64,000 bases of DNA from Mustela lutreola (GCF_030435805.1 NC_081296.1:29973745-30037744), one strand, 5' to 3'. Shown: positions 24,489 through 36,690, numbered from the stretch's first letter. The notes: generated by a model from the letters alone, not told the origin. A program made the numbers and translations.

Positions 24489-24757
24489 CCAATTATGAAA
24501 TGAATAAGTCATGGGAATGTAAGTATAACACAAAGATTTTGGTCACTTAAATTTTAATACCATTGTATGAAGATGTATAGTAGTTACACATTCAGTAAGC
24601 ATAGTATAACGTATAGAGATATGGTAACACTATGTTGTACATCTGAAACTAACATAACACTGTGTATCAACTATATTCAAATAAAAAGGGAGAAAAGTAT
24701 GTTTATTTTTTTAAATAAATCTTGAAAATGATACATGTTAAAATATAAACATAAATT
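24489..24757 (+). mobile_element. Ancient LINE-1 3' end, + strand, plus AT-rich flank
   Basis: The stretch to about 24690 resembles an L1 3' terminus ('gttgtacatctgaaactaac', 'caactatattcaaataaaaa') with a short A-rich tail. The rest, to 24757, is AT-rich sequence with no recognisable feature; it is the landing site of the next L1. Confidence 0.6.
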
Positions 24758-24770
24758 TAAAATATTAAAT
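24758..24770. repeat. L1 target-site duplication, left copy (13 bp)
   Basis: TAAAATATTAAAT, exactly repeated at 27223-27235. Confidence 0.88.
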
Positions 24771-27222
24771 ATTTTTGAATTTTATCGCTTTTATTTTAAT
24801 TTATTTTTTATTTATTTTCAGCATAACAGTATTCATTATTTTTGCACAACACCCAGTGCTCCATGCAATCTGTGCCCTCTATAATACCCACCACCTGGTA
24901 CCCCGACCTCCCACCCCCCACCCCTTCAAAACCCTCAGATTGTTTTTCAGAGTCCATAGTCTCTCATGGTTCACCTCCCCTTCTCCTCTCTATCTCCCAA
25001 TGTCCTCCATGCTATTTGTTATGCTCCACAAATAAGTGAAACCATTATGATAATTGACTCTCTCTGCTTGACTCATTTCACTCAGCATGATATCTTCCAG
25101 TCCTGTCCATGTTGCTACAAAAGTTGGGTATTCATCCTTTCTGATGGAGGCATAATACTCCATAGTGTATAAGGACCACATCTTCTTTATCCACTCATCC
25201 GTTGAAGGGCATCTTGGTTCTTTCCACAGTTTGGCGACCGTGGCCATTGCTGCTATAAACATTGGGGTACAGATGGCCCTTCTTTTCACGACTTCTGTAT
25301 CTTTGAGGTAAATACCCAGGAGTACAATTGCAGGGTCATAGGGAAGCTCTATTTTTAATTTCTTGAGGAGTCTCCACACTGTTCTCCAAAGAGGCTTCAC
25401 CAACTTGTATTACCACCAACAGTGGAAGAGGGTTCCCCTTTCTCCACATCCCCTCCAACACATGTTGTTTCCTGTCTTGCTAATTTTGGCCATTCAAACT
25501 GGTGTAAGGTGATATCTCAATGTGGTTTTAATTTGAATCTCCCTGATGGCTAGTGATGGTGAACATTTTTTCATGTGTCTGATAGCCATTTGTATGACTT
25601 CATTGGAGAAGTGTCTGTTCATACCTTCTTCCCATTTTTTGATATGATTGTCTGTTTTGTGCGTGTTGAGTTTGAGGAGTTCTTTATAGATCCTGGATAT
25701 CTACCTTTTGTCTGAACTGTCATTTGCAAATATCTCCTCCCATTCCATGGTTTGCCTCTTTGTTTTCTTGACTGTTTCCTTTGCTGTGCAGAGCTTTTGA
25801 TTTTGATGAACTCCCACAAGTTTATTTTCGACTTTGTTTCCTTTGCTTTGGAGACATATCTTGAAAGAAGTTGCTGTGGCTGATATCGAAGAGATTACTT
25901 CCTATGTTCTCCTCTAGGATTCTGATGGATTCCTGTCTCACATTGAGGTCTTTTATCCATTTTGAGTTCATTTTTGTGTATGGTGTGAGAAAATGGTCCA
26001 GTTTCATTCTTCTACATATAGTACATATAGCTGCCCAGTTTTCCCAGCACCATTTATTGAAGAGACTGTCTTTTTGCCACTGTATATTTTTTCCTGTTTT
26101 GTCGAAGATTATTTGACCAAGATCCTAGCAAACAGAATCCAACAGCACATTAAAAAGATTATCCACCATGACCAGGTGGGATTCATCCCTGGGCTAGAAG
26201 GATGGTTCGACACTCGCAAATCAATCAATGTGATAGAACAAATTAATAAGAGAAGAGAGAAGAAACACTTGGTCCTCTCAGTTGATACAGAAAAAGCATT
26301 TGACAAAATCCAGCATCTGTTCCTGATTAAAACGCTTCAAAGTTTAGGGATAGAGGGAACATTCCTGAACTTCATCAAATCTATCTATGAAAGACCCACA
26401 GCAAATATCATCCTCAATGGGAAAAGGCTTGCAACTTTCCCGTTGAGATCAGGAACACGAGAAGGATGCCCACTCTCACCACTCTTCCTCAACATAGTAT
26501 TAGAAGTCCTAGCAACAGCAATCAGACAACAAAGAGAAATAAAAGGTATCCAAATTGGTAATGAAGAAGTCAAACTCTCTCTCTTTGCAGATGACATGAT
26601 TCTTTATATGGAAAACCCAAAAGACTCCACCCCCAAACTACTAGAACTCATACATCAATTCAGCATTGTGGCAGGATACAAAGTCAATGTACAGAATCAG
26701 TGGCTTCCTTATACACTAATAATGAAAATACAGAAAGGGAAATTAGAGAATTGATTCCATTTACTATAGCACCAAGAACCATAAGATACCTGGGAATAAA
26801 CCTAACCAAAGTGTAAAGGATCTGTACTCAAGGAACTACAGAACACTCATGAAAGAAATTGAAGAAGACACAAAAAGATGGAAGACCATTCCATGATCTT
26901 CGATTGGAAGAATAAACATTGTTAAAATGTCTATACTGCCTAGAGAAATCTATATTTTTAATGCTATTCTGATCAAAATTCCACTGGTATTCCTCAAAGA
27001 GCTGGAGCAAATAATCCTAAAATTTGTACGGAATCAGAAGAGACCCCAAATCGCTAAGGAAATGTTGAAAAACAAAAATAAAATGGGGGGAATCACCTTA
27101 CCTGATTTCAAGCTTTACTACAAAGCTATGAGCACCAAGACAGCATGGTACTGGCATAAAAACAGACACATAGACCAGTGGAACAGAGTAGAGAGCCCAG
27201 ATATGGACCCTCAACTCTATGG
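24771..27222 (-). mobile_element. Twin-primed LINE-1 (3' segment minus, 5' segment inverted)
   Basis: From 24771 to about 26118 this is a minus-strand L1 3' UTR and ORF2 C-terminus. At about 26118 it flips: 26119-27222 is + strand ORF2 reverse transcriptase, with an open stretch to 26754 containing FADDMILY (catalytic aspartates encoded at 26590-26595). The + segment ends at the ORF2 point (encoding DPQLYG, then 'ggt') where the minus segment begins, so almost nothing was lost at the inversion. The 13-bp duplications fix both ends. This is a textbook twin-priming product of 2452 bp. Confidence 0.92.
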
Positions 27223-27235
27223 TAAAATATTAAAT
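27223..27235. repeat. L1 target-site duplication, right copy (13 bp)
   Basis: TAAAATATTAAAT, identical to 24758-24770. Confidence 0.88.
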
Positions 27236-29060
27236 TTTTAAACAATTTTTTCTAGGTTTCGTAATCCTGGTTAGCAATTTTTTTTCTTTCAGTATTTTAA
27301 ATATGTCATCCCTTTGTGTCCTAACATGTAAGATATCTACTGAGAAATGTACTTATAGTCTTATGGGAGATCCCTTATATGTGCTAGGTTACTTATATCA
27401 TGCTGCTTTCAAAACTCTCTCTTTGTTTTTGAGTTTGACAATTATATTCTAGGTATAGGCATATTGGGTCCAATATATTTGGTGAAATTTGGGCTTAATT
27501 AATTTTATTTCTCACCCCATCAGCTACTATTTATTTAAATAGGACTTCTGCTCCTATTCTCTCTTATCCTTCTGGGACTCCTAAAATACAAATATTGTTT
27601 TACTTCATGAGATTCCATACTTCTGTCAGCTTTCTTTATTCACGTTAATTCGTTTACCTTTTTGTCCCTCTGACTAGGTGAATAGTCTTCAAGTTCACTA
27701 ATTCCTTCTTCTGTTACATTGAACATGCTGTTGAATTTCTCTATTGAAATGTCTGTGCAGTCATTGTATTATTCATCTCTAAGATTTCTGTTTGATTTTT
27801 TTATGATTTTAATTTTTTTGTTGTTGTTCATGTATTATTTTCCTGATTTCATCAGTTGTCTACGTATGCTCTTTTTTAGTTCCCTGAAATTCTTTTGGAC
27901 AATTATTTTATATCCTTCATCAGGATTTTTGTAGATATGTTTCTTTAGGATTGGTTAATGGGCATTAATTGTTTCCTTTTGTAGTTGTAGATCTCCCTAT
28001 TTTATTCTGATCCTTATATCCTTGTATTGGTGTTTGCACGTTTGAGAAAATAGTAACCTTTTCCAGACTTTATAGCTTAAAGAAAAACCTCTAGAGCAAT
28101 ATAGACCAGAAATTTACAGACAATCCATATAAACAGGGAAAAGCCCATCACCAAGGATTCTGGGTAGACCAGCTTTAGCATCTATGGACCAGCAGAGCAA
28201 GATACCAATGATGCGAGGTTAGGTGAGGACATAGGCTGGGTTCTACAGTTACAGGAGCCATTGAATGGATTTTGCATTTAGGTGGAAACACGGAATGGGT
28301 TGTTTAGTCATATGGTGATTCTGGCTGGGCTCCTTCATTAGGCGGGGCCCCTGAATGGTCTATGTGATTTGGAAGGGTTACTGGTTGTGCTCTAAGTTTC
28401 ACTGGAGTAGCCTACATATGCAGGATTTCTGGCTGCACAACACATTTGGGTGTGTTGGTGGCTCAGCTCTCAAGGCCAGCAGAAGTGCTGATTGGGCTCT
28501 ACAGTTGGTTCAGGCTGCAGGCTGGGTTCCATGATTGGGTGGGATGGTTGGAGGCATTCCTTATTGTAATGATACTGCTAGAAAGAGCTCTGGCTATCCA
28601 AACTCCTGGTGGGAGCACAGGGTCTCTGCTAAGAACTTCAGAACCCAGCAACCCAGTTCCCTTTTCCTTGTTTCTAATGGACCTCATGTGGTCTAGCTAT
28701 TATAATTTCCCCTGTTCCAATTGAGACAAGAGAGAAGTGGGTAGTGTCCAAGACACTGGAGACGTTGGTTGTATGTCTTATCCTCTCTTTCCCCCACAGG
28801 AGAAATCATGTACGAGGTCTTAGTGTGGTACTGTGCCAGCTTGGGGGAAGGGTGTCAAGGACAAAGTAAAACCTTTACTTTGACCATTCTTAATGTTTTA
28901 AAATTAAGTTTTGCATTCCCCATGTGCTAAAACATTACCTTTGAGGTCTGCAATTCTCACAAAGGTATTTTATTTTTGTCATTGTTGTATATTTACTAAA
29001 TTGATTTTTCTGTGAGGGAATTAGGGCCAGAGACCTATTCTGACATCTTGCTAATGTAAC
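27236..29060 (-). mobile_element. Old LINE-1: ORF1 C-terminal part and 5' UTR
   Basis: The first 400 bases correspond on the minus strand to an old L1 ORF1, very diverged. The remainder is a 5' UTR that ends near 29060 with 'gacatcttgctaatg', again the CATCTT mark of an L1 5' end. It carries no ORF2. The element class is inferred from order and motif. Confidence 0.6.
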
Positions 29061-29878
29061 TATAGATAGCCTTCAGTCTTAACATATTTATATTATTGAT
29101 AAATATGGTTTGTGGCCTGTTGTGCAACTATCCGACTTTGAAAGAATAAAGGCTTCTCAACATTGACAACAATTAAAATATATTGGAAGTTATTTATTTA
29201 TTGTAATTATTGAAAATTATCTAAAAGATTTATATTATTCATTTCAAAACATATTTGAAAACAGGATAAAATATTTTTAAAAAGTAGTTTTTAGAACAAG
29301 CTGTGAAAAGAGGTACTAAATTATGGATTAATAAAATGAAATCCCTATTACTCATATTCAGGAACTCTGAATGATAACTTCAGAAACATCTAACTCTCTA
29401 AGAATTAGAAAATTAGAAATCAAGCGAAGCTAAGAAGAATACCATAGGAAAATGGGAATTACATTATAGGACTTTTCTTTTACCTCAATCATATATATGA
29501 GTGGCTTTTTCATAAAACTAACAAACTCAACCATACAGAAGGAATATGCTAAAAATTTTGGAACCTTGTAACACTTTACTGTATTAAATAATTCAGGATA
29601 TAATCCAAATATGTGCTATTTGTCTGAAAAGTTCTTCATAGGGAAAACATAAGATAAGTCAAGTCTAAGGCCAATGTTACCTGGGATATGATGGCAATCA
29701 GATGACAACTTTAGAAGATATTATGTATTTTTAGTAGCGTTATATATGACGTTCATAGGAACACATAGTGTGGTCACATAGGCTAAAGCTGATCCTCAAA
29801 TTGTGAACAGTGCCTTACTAAATTATATCATCTAAACTTTTGTGATTCCTAAACATGTGGAATTCAGTAAGAAGAGTA
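29061..29878. other. AT-rich single-copy sequence, nothing recognised
   Basis: No repeat family, frame or RNA gene could be recognised on either strand. It may be intronic sequence of the snoRNA host transcript. Confidence 0.5.
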
Positions 29879-29894
29879 ATTTTATTTATTTTTT
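29879..29894. repeat. SINE target-site duplication, left copy
   Basis: ATTTTATTTATTTTTT, repeated exactly at 30088-30103; low complexity lowers its weight. Confidence 0.7.
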
Positions 29895-30087
29895 ATAAAG
29901 ATTTTACTTATTTATTTTACAGACAGAAATCACAAGTAGACAGAGGGGCAGACAGAGGTGGGGAGGGTAGCAGACTCCCTGCTGAGCAGAGAGCCCAATG
30001 TAGGGCTCGATTCCAGGACCTCTGGGATCATGGCCCAGGTATAAGGCAGAGGCTTTAACCCACTGATCCGCCCAGGTGCCCCTTATT
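29895..30087 (-). mobile_element. CAN-SINE, minus strand
   Basis: Full-length carnivore SINE: tail 'aaagattttacttatttatt', AG-rich middle, and tRNA-like head ending 'cgcccaggtgcccc' on the + strand. Confidence 0.92.
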
Positions 30088-30103
30088 ATTTTATTTATTT
30101 TTT
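30088..30103. repeat. SINE target-site duplication, right copy
   Basis: ATTTTATTTATTTTTT, partner of 29879-29894. Confidence 0.7.
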
Positions 30104-30232
30104 GTTATGCACATTTAGCCCACATATAGTACATCATTAGTTTTTAAAATAGTATTCAATGGTTCATTAGTTGCATATAACACCCAGGGATCATCACAAC
30201 ATGTGCCCTCTTTAATACCCATCACATGGTCA
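30104..30232 (-). mobile_element. Short LINE-1 3'-end fragment
   Basis: L1 3' UTR on the minus strand ('agttgcatataacacccagg', 'catgtgccctctttaatacc' on +), truncated after about 130 bp. The next 200 bases, to about 30430, show nothing recognisable. Confidence 0.78.
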
Positions 30233-31238
30233 TCACTTTATATTTGTGGTAATTCAGGAGATTTGTAGTATACTACAAGTACTCAAAATTGGCTACTTTT
30301 AATCATCTCCAAACGTCTGGACAAGTAGAATGAATAAACCACACCCTAAGAAATTATCTGGCTAAATTGTATCAGGACATTGTCTCACAGTAACCCAAAG
30401 CCTTACAACTGGTTTTATTAAAAATAATATTAACTCTATGATGTAAGCATAATGTTTCTTTCTTTGAGTTTGGAAAATCTTTAAATTTAGGGTTTAAGAC
30501 TACCTTATTATGTGATACAAAAAAATTGTCAAATGCTTTTTCTAAATCAATTAAAGGGATAGTATTGTTCTTGTCCTTTCTTTTATTGATGTATTCTATC
30601 AAGTTGATTGACATATGAATGTTGAACTACCCTTGCATCCCAGTCATAAAATTCACTTGGTCACAGTGAATAATCCTCTTAATGTACTTTTGGATGCTAT
30701 TAGCTAGGATCTTGTTGAGTATTTTGGCATCCATGTTCATCAGGGATATTGGTCTGTAATTCCCTTTCTTGATGGAGTCTTTGCCTGGTTTGGGGATAAG
30801 ACTAATGCTGACTTAATAGAGGGAATTAGGAAGTTTTCCTTCTGTTTATATTTTTTTGGAACAGCATCATTAGAATTGGTATTATTTCTTCTTTAAATGT
30901 TGGGTAGAATTCCCCTGGGAAGCCGTCTGGCCCTGGACTATTGATTTTTTGGGGAAGCTTTTGATTACTAGTTCAGTTTTGTTACTGGTCATTGGTCTAT
31001 TCAGATTGTATGTTTCTTCCTGTTTCAGTCTTGGTAGTTTGTAAGTTTCCAGGAAGGCATCCATTTCTTTCAGGTTGCTTGATTTATTGGCAAATAGTTG
31101 CTGGTAATAATTTCTAATAATTCTTTCTATGTCTCTGGTGTTAGTCGTGATCTCTCCCCTTTCATTCATGATTTTATTAATTCGGGTCCTTTCTCTTTTC
31201 TTTTAAATAAATTTGGCCAGTGGTTTATCAGTCTTAAT

Positions 31239-31252
31239 AATTCTTTCAAAGA
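31239..31252. repeat. SINE target-site duplication, left copy
   Basis: AATTCTTTCAAAGA; the partner at 31432-31445 has one mismatch. Confidence 0.8.
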
Positions 31253-31431
31253 GGGTGCATGGTGGCTCAGTCATTAAGAATCTGCCTTCAGCTCAGGTCA
31301 TGATCCTAGGGTCCAGGGATCAAGCCCCACATCGGGGTCCCTTCTCAGTGGGGAGCCTGCTTCTACCTCCCCTGCTCCCCTGCTTGTGCACTCTCTCTCT
31401 GTGTCAAATACATGAATAATATCTTTTTAAA
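31253..31431 (+). mobile_element. CAN-SINE, plus strand
   Basis: tRNA-like head ('gtgcatggtggctcagtcat' and 'cagctcaggtcatgatccta'), CT-rich region, then the A/T tail, all on +. Confidence 0.9.
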
Positions 31432-31445
31432 AATTCTTTAAAAGA
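31432..31445. repeat. SINE target-site duplication, right copy
   Basis: AATTCTTTAAAAGA, partner of 31239-31252. Confidence 0.8.
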
Positions 31446-32220
31446 ACCATCTTGTAGTTTTGTTGATCTGTTCTACTGTTTTTCTGGTTTCTATTTCATT
31501 GATTTCTGCTCTAATCTTTATTATTCTCTTCTTCTGCTTGGTTTAGGTTTTATTTGTTCTTCTTTCTCCAGATCATTTAGGTGAAGAGTTATTCTGTGCA
31601 TTTGGGATTTTTCTAGTTTTTTGTTTGTTTGTTTGTTTTTTGTTTGTTTGTTTGTTTTTTAGAGAGGCTGGAATGGCTATGTATTTCCCCCTTAGAACCA
31701 ACTTTGCAGTATTCCATAAGTTTTGGACCAATATGTTTTTGTTCTCATTGGTTTCCATGAATTGTTTAAGTTCTTCTTTAATTTTCTGATTGACCCATTG
31801 ATTCTTTAGTAGGATGCCCTTTAACTTCAAAGTGCTTTTTTTTTCATGTGGTTCAGTTCAAGTTTCAAGGCACTGTGGTCTGATATTCATGGAATAATCT
31901 CAATCTTTTTATATTGGCTGAGACCTGATTTGTGACCTAGTATGTGGTCTATTTTGGAGAAAGTTCTGTGTTCATTTGAGAAGAATGAGTATTCTGTTGT
32001 TTTAAGATGAAATGTTCTGTATATCTAAGAAGTCCCTCTGGTCCATGTGTCATTCAAAGCTCTTGTTTCTTTGTTGATCTTCTGTTTAGAAGATCTGTTC
32101 AATGCTGAGAGTCAGGTGTTAAAATCTCCTACTATTAATGTATCATTGTCAATCTGATTATTTATTTTGGTTAAAAGCTGGCTTATGTAGTTGGCTATTA
32201 CCATGTTGGGAACATAGATT

Positions 32221-32403
32221 TTTTTATATTTTTTAAAGATTGTATTTATTTATTTGACAGGCAGATCACAAATAGGCAGAGAGGCAGGCAGAGCAAGGGA
32301 AGCAGGCTCCCTGCCAAGCAGAGGCAATGCAGGGCTCGATCCCAGGATGCTGGGATCATAACCTGAGCTGAAGGCATAGGCTACTAAGCCACCCAGGCAC
32401 CGC
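32221..32403 (-). mobile_element. CAN-SINE, minus strand
   Basis: T-rich tail, 'tttatttatttgacaggcag', AG-rich middle, and head ending 'taagccacccaggcaccgc'. No clean target duplication was resolved. Confidence 0.9.
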
Positions 32404-33100
32404 TCAATTGTTCTATTTTCTTGTTGGATATACCCTATAAGAATGACATAGAGTCCCTCTGGATCTGTTATTACAGACTTTGGTTTAAATTCTAATTTGT
32501 TTGATATAAGAATTTATAACCAAATTTCTTTTGAGGTCCATTGGCATGAAAAATGGTTCTCCATCCCCTTACTTTCAGTCTGGAGGTGGCTTTAGGTTCA
32601 AAATGAGTCTCTGGTAGACAGCATATGGATGGGTCCTGCTTTGTGTTCAGTCAGCAACCCCGTGTCATTTCATGGGAACATCAGGCCATTAATGTTGAGA
32701 GTTACTAATGAAATATATGTGTTTATTGCCATCCCATTGTCTGTACAGTCCCTGTTTATATGGATTGTCTGTAAATTTCTGGTCTACATTGCTCCAGAGG
32801 TTCTTCTTCTTTTATAGAATTCCCCTTAGTATTTCTTACAGGGCTGGCTTGGTGGTCATGTATTCTTTCAGTTTCTTCACATCATGGGAGCTCTTTATAT
32901 CTCCATCTATTCTGAATGATAGCCTTGCTGGATAAAGTATTCTTTGGTGCATATTCTTATTTAGTACCCTGAATATGTTTTTCCAGCCTTTTCTGGCTTC
33001 CCAGGTTTCTTTGGACACGTCTGATATTATTCTGATGGTTCTCCCTCTGTACGTAAATAATCTCTTCCCTAAACTGCTCTCAGGATGGCCTCCTTGGTTC

Positions 33101-33116
33101 TAAGATTTGTGAGTTT
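33101..33116. repeat. L1 target-site duplication, left copy
   Basis: TAAGATTTGTGAGTTT; the partner at 33197-33212 matches 14 of 16 bases. Confidence 0.75.
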
Positions 33117-33196
33117 TTATTTATTTATTATGTTTGGTTAACCTGTATAGTACATAAATTTTTTAAGGTAGTGTTCAATGATTCATTAGTTAAGTA
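33117..33196 (-). mobile_element. Very short (80 bp) LINE-1 3'-end insertion
   Basis: T-rich start, then L1 3'-terminal sequence ('ggtagtgttcaatgattcat' on +), between imperfect 16-bp duplications. It is older than the 81-bp event at 10745 because its duplications have diverged. Confidence 0.75.
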
Positions 33197-33212
33197 TAAG
33201 ATTTGCAAGTTT
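33197..33212. repeat. L1 target-site duplication, right copy
   Basis: TAAGATTTGCAAGTTT, partner of 33101-33116. Confidence 0.75.
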
Positions 33213-33565
33213 TAATAATATAATGCCAGGGCATTGGTTTGTTCTTAATCTTAGACGGGTGTCCTCTCTGCCCATAGAACACGAATGCTTGTTTCATTCC
33301 CCAGATTGAGAAATTCTCAGCTATGATTTGCTAAAATATATCTTCTATCCCTCTCTTTCTCTCCTCCACCCCAGGAATCTCAATAATTCTGACACTGGAA
33401 TGCTTCATGGAGTCATCGATTTCTCTAAGTATGTTCTTATGGATTTTAAGCTGTTTGTCCAAGGCCTCCTCCTGTTCCTTCCTTCATATCTGCTTATCTT
33501 CCAGATCACTAATTCATTATTCTGCCTCATTTACCCTAGTTGTTTATTATTATTAGATATATATT

Positions 33566-33583
33566 AGATTATATATATATGTG

Positions 33584-33619
<36 letters not shown>
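33566..33619. repeat. (TA)n microsatellite with TG interruptions
   Basis: A long TA run with a short 'gtgtatgtgta' centre. Confidence 0.95.
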
Positions 33620-33622
<3 letters not shown>

Positions 33623-33701
33623 TTATTAATTTAGTATATGTGCTGCCAAAGAGAGCACTAGAGTATTTAGTTTAGACTGCATTTTATTCATAGCATTTTT
33701 A

Positions 33702-33713
33702 AGTTTGGCCTGT
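33702..33713. repeat. SINE target-site duplication, left copy
   Basis: AGTTTGGCCTGT, identical to 33936-33947. Confidence 0.85.
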
Positions 33714-33935
33714 CTTTTGTTTTTTGTTTTTTGTTTTTTTTTAAAGATTCATTTATTTATTTATTTATTTGACAGACAGAGATCACAAGTAGGCAGAGAG
33801 GAAGGAAGAGACAGAGGGGGAAACATGTTCCCTGCTGAGCAGAGAGCCCAATGTGGGGCTCAATCCCAGGACCCTGGGATCATGACCTGAGCCAAAGGCA
33901 GAGGATTTAACCCATGGAGCCACCCAGGCACCGCT
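33714..33935 (-). mobile_element. CAN-SINE, minus strand, with (GTTTTTT)n tail
   Basis: Full-length SINE. The tail (left end) is a GTTTTTT-type repeat followed by T10, and the head ends 'gccacccaggcaccgc'. Confidence 0.93.
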
Positions 33936-33947
33936 AGTTTGGCCTGT
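33936..33947. repeat. SINE target-site duplication, right copy
   Basis: AGTTTGGCCTGT, identical to 33702-33713. Confidence 0.85.
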
Positions 33948-34129
33948 TTAACTCTCATTTCTGCACTTAGAGATTCTATCTTGCCACTAATGTTTTTCTC
34001 CAGCCTAGCTATTGTCTTCATAATTACTACCCTGAAGTCTATTTCTTACATCTTGCTTATATCCATATTCATTAGGACTGTGCGAGAGGCCATTGTGTCT
34101 GGTTCTTTTCTTTGTTAAGAGTTACTTCT

Positions 34130-34332
34130 CCTGGGGAGCCTGCATGACTTAGTGGGTTAAAGCCTCTCCCTTCAGCTCAGGTCATGATCCCAGGGTCCTG
34201 GGATGGAGCACCACATCAGGCTCCCTGCTCAGTGGGGAGCCTGCTTCCCTCTCTCTCTCTGCCTGTCTCTCTGCCTACTTGTGATCTCTGTCTGTCAAAT
34301 AAATAAATAAATAATCTTTAAAAAAAAAAAAA
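34130..34332 (+). mobile_element. CAN-SINE, plus strand
   Basis: Full-length SINE with head, a (CT)n-rich middle ('ctctctctctgcctgtctct'), the (AAAT)n block and an A13 tail. AGAGTTACTTCT (34118-34129) and AGAGTTCCTTCT (34333-34344) flank it. Confidence 0.93.
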
Positions 34333-35910
34333 AGAGTTCCTTCTTAGTCATTATGTTGATGAAAGGTTGAGGGGATGTAGAGTTACTATCAACCATAATC
34401 CAGGCAAGATGCAGCCTAGGAAAGTTTGGAGCTGACAGAAGTCACCTCTGAAAAAACCCAGCAAAAATGGAACACAGGAATTAGATTTATAAAGTTAAAA
34501 AAAGAGGGGGTTAGTAAAGGGGCTATAATATCTCAAATGGGACAACATAGGGTGTTTCAGTTCTTCCTGGGTGTGTATTTTGATCTCTTTGTTAGAAAAC
34601 ACTACTTCCCAGAGTTATAAGGAATTTAAATTGAATAAGGAAAAAAAGGAATACATTAAAGCTTATATCTATCTATCATCTATATATTGATCTATGTATC
34701 TAAAGGGAAAAAAATTAGGTATGAAAATGTACAAGTTAAAAAGCTACTCTGGAATATGTTGTATTACACATCTAGTTGAAATGAGAAGTAGGTATAAAAA
34801 AAAAAAAGAAGAAACGTGAGAAAATTAAAAAAAAAAAAAGGTGCATCTGAGAAATACACAGGCCTTGAGGCAACATCAGGAGCTCAATGTACTATTTTCC
34901 CCTGGTTTTTGGGGTTTACAGTTTTATGAGGACTCTGAGGCTGTTGTCCTCTTGTTCTTCCAGATTTTTTTTTTGGGGGGGGGGGTGGAGCCTGCTGTGC
35001 TGTTTTTCAGGCAACTGTGCTTGGATGGAGTTGCCCTGCCCCCTATCAGAGGGCTGGGCTCTGTAGCAACTGTGTTTTTGGGCTTTTGTTCTCCAGGGAC
35101 TTTTGTTCTCTGATGGCTTTTCAGAGGGTCAGAACTAAGTGAAATGTCCACACCCAGACCTCTCTCCAGGGCAGAGAAGTCACAGTCTGCTCCTCTCTCA
35201 ACACTTCAGAACACACAGTCTCCCTTTCTGTAAGGGCCATTGAAAACTGCAGCCACCCCCAGGTGGTTCATGCCCCCAGTGACCATATCAGCCATTGGTT
35301 CAGGTACCCTCTTGTCTCTGCCATTTCTGATTCCAAAACCAGCACCGTTCCAGGTCTGGGCAGCCATGGGCAGCAGCAGTGGTGGCAGCAGCTCACCTGG
35401 GTCCACACAGGTGGGTCCAGGACCACACGGGCATGGGAAGTGGCGGTTGTGGGGACAGCTACCCCAGGTCTGTGGAAACAGGTCTGTGTAAGCAGTCACT
35501 CCAGTCACAGTGTATGCCCCTTCAGCTCCTGTATCCTGTCTCAGCACTGTTATCAAGCCCTTCTTGTCCTGCCACCACTGCTCTGCAAGTTATTGCTGGT
35601 CGCCTGGTATAGGCACTTTTTCACTGGAGTTGGCTAGCTTTCTGTTGGCTTCCTCCAGTGCCTAGCTTCTGTTGGCTTCCTCCCCCTTCTGTTTATCCTA
35701 TGATATCTGTGCACAGAATCACAACTCAATCCTTTGTACCTGAAAACTGATGATCCTTTGCCTTTGTAGATATCCATATAATCTTACACCTCAAGCTGCT
35801 TCAGTTGGTGTTCAAAATGGCTTGATAGATATACAGCTAACTGTATATCTATCAAGGGGACCTGTTGAAATGGAGTCCCCCACTCCTCTGCCATCTTGCC
35901 TTGTCACTCC

Positions 35911-36690
35911 TCAATATTCTATTTAAACTCAAGTTAATTCACATACAGTATAGTATTAGTTTCAGGGGTAGAATTTAGTGGGTCATCGTCTGTATATAAC
36001 AGTATTTATTACAAGTCCCCTCCTTAATGTCATCACTTAATTACCTTGTCCCCTGCCCATCTGCCCTACAGCAACCCTCAGTTGTTCTCTATAGCTAAGA
36101 ATCTCTTATGATTTCCTTCTGTCTCTTTTCCCCTTCTCCGTGTTCACCTGTTTTGTTTCTTACTCACATATGAATGAAATTATATAGTATTTGCCTTTCT
36201 CTGACTGAATTAACATAATACAATATAGCAACATCCAGATCATTGCAAATGGCAAGATTTTCATTCTTTTTTGATGGCTGAGTAATATTCCATGGAACAT
36301 ATCATACCACATCTTTACCATCCATTTACCAGTCAGTGGAGGTTTGGGCTCTTTCCATAATTTGGCTATTGTTGATAGTGCTGCTATAAACACTGGGATG
36401 CTTTTGCCCCTTCAAAAGAGTATTCTTTTCATCCTTTAGGTAAATAACCAGTGGTGTAATTGCTGCATTATAGGGTAGTAGTTCCATTTTACCTTTTTAA
36501 GGAAGCTCCATACTGTTTTCCAGAGTGGTTGCACCAGTTTTCATTCCCATCAACAGTGTTAAGAGAGTTACTCTTTTTCTGTATCCTCACCAAAATTTGT
36601 TGTTTCCCATATTGTTAATTTTAGCCATTCTGATAGGTGTGAAGTGGTATCCCATCCTGATTTTTATTTGTATTTTCCTGATAATAAGTG
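35911..36690 (-). mobile_element. Old LINE-1 3' end (3' UTR and ORF2 C-terminus)
   Basis: Minus-strand L1 3' UTR followed by the ORF2 C-terminal remnant at 36160-36393 (MFIAALSTIAKLWKEPKPPLTGKWM). It is 5' truncated near 36690, and the L1-rich part of the window ends here. Confidence 0.82.

Larger units (their letters stand above)
30431..35910 (-). mobile_element. Decayed LINE-1 from RT to 5' end, with five nested insertions
   Basis: On the minus strand come RT (30431-30860; MSINLIEYINKRKDKNNTIPLIDLEKAFDNF at its core), linker (30880-31240), endonuclease (about 31440-32700), ORF1 (about 32820-33540, with ARLSFRIDGDIKSSHD... TTKPAL) and a 5' UTR to about 35910. CCATCTT at 35891-35897 marks the 5' end. 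The ORF2 C-terminus and 3' UTR are absent. Three minus- and two plus-strand insertions interrupt it. The 5' UTR at about 34900-35700 is relatively GC-rich, which produces spurious open frames. Confidence 0.83.

Noticed and set aside
25993-26754. 253-codon + strand frame taken as a host gene
   Set aside because: From about 26118 it is L1 ORF2 reverse transcriptase in the inverted arm of a twin-primed L1; the first part is read-through of antisense L1 sequence.
34841-35637. Open frames of 70-124 codons in a GC-rich stretch
   Set aside because: They lie in the 5' UTR of the decayed L1 30431-35910 and look like no protein.
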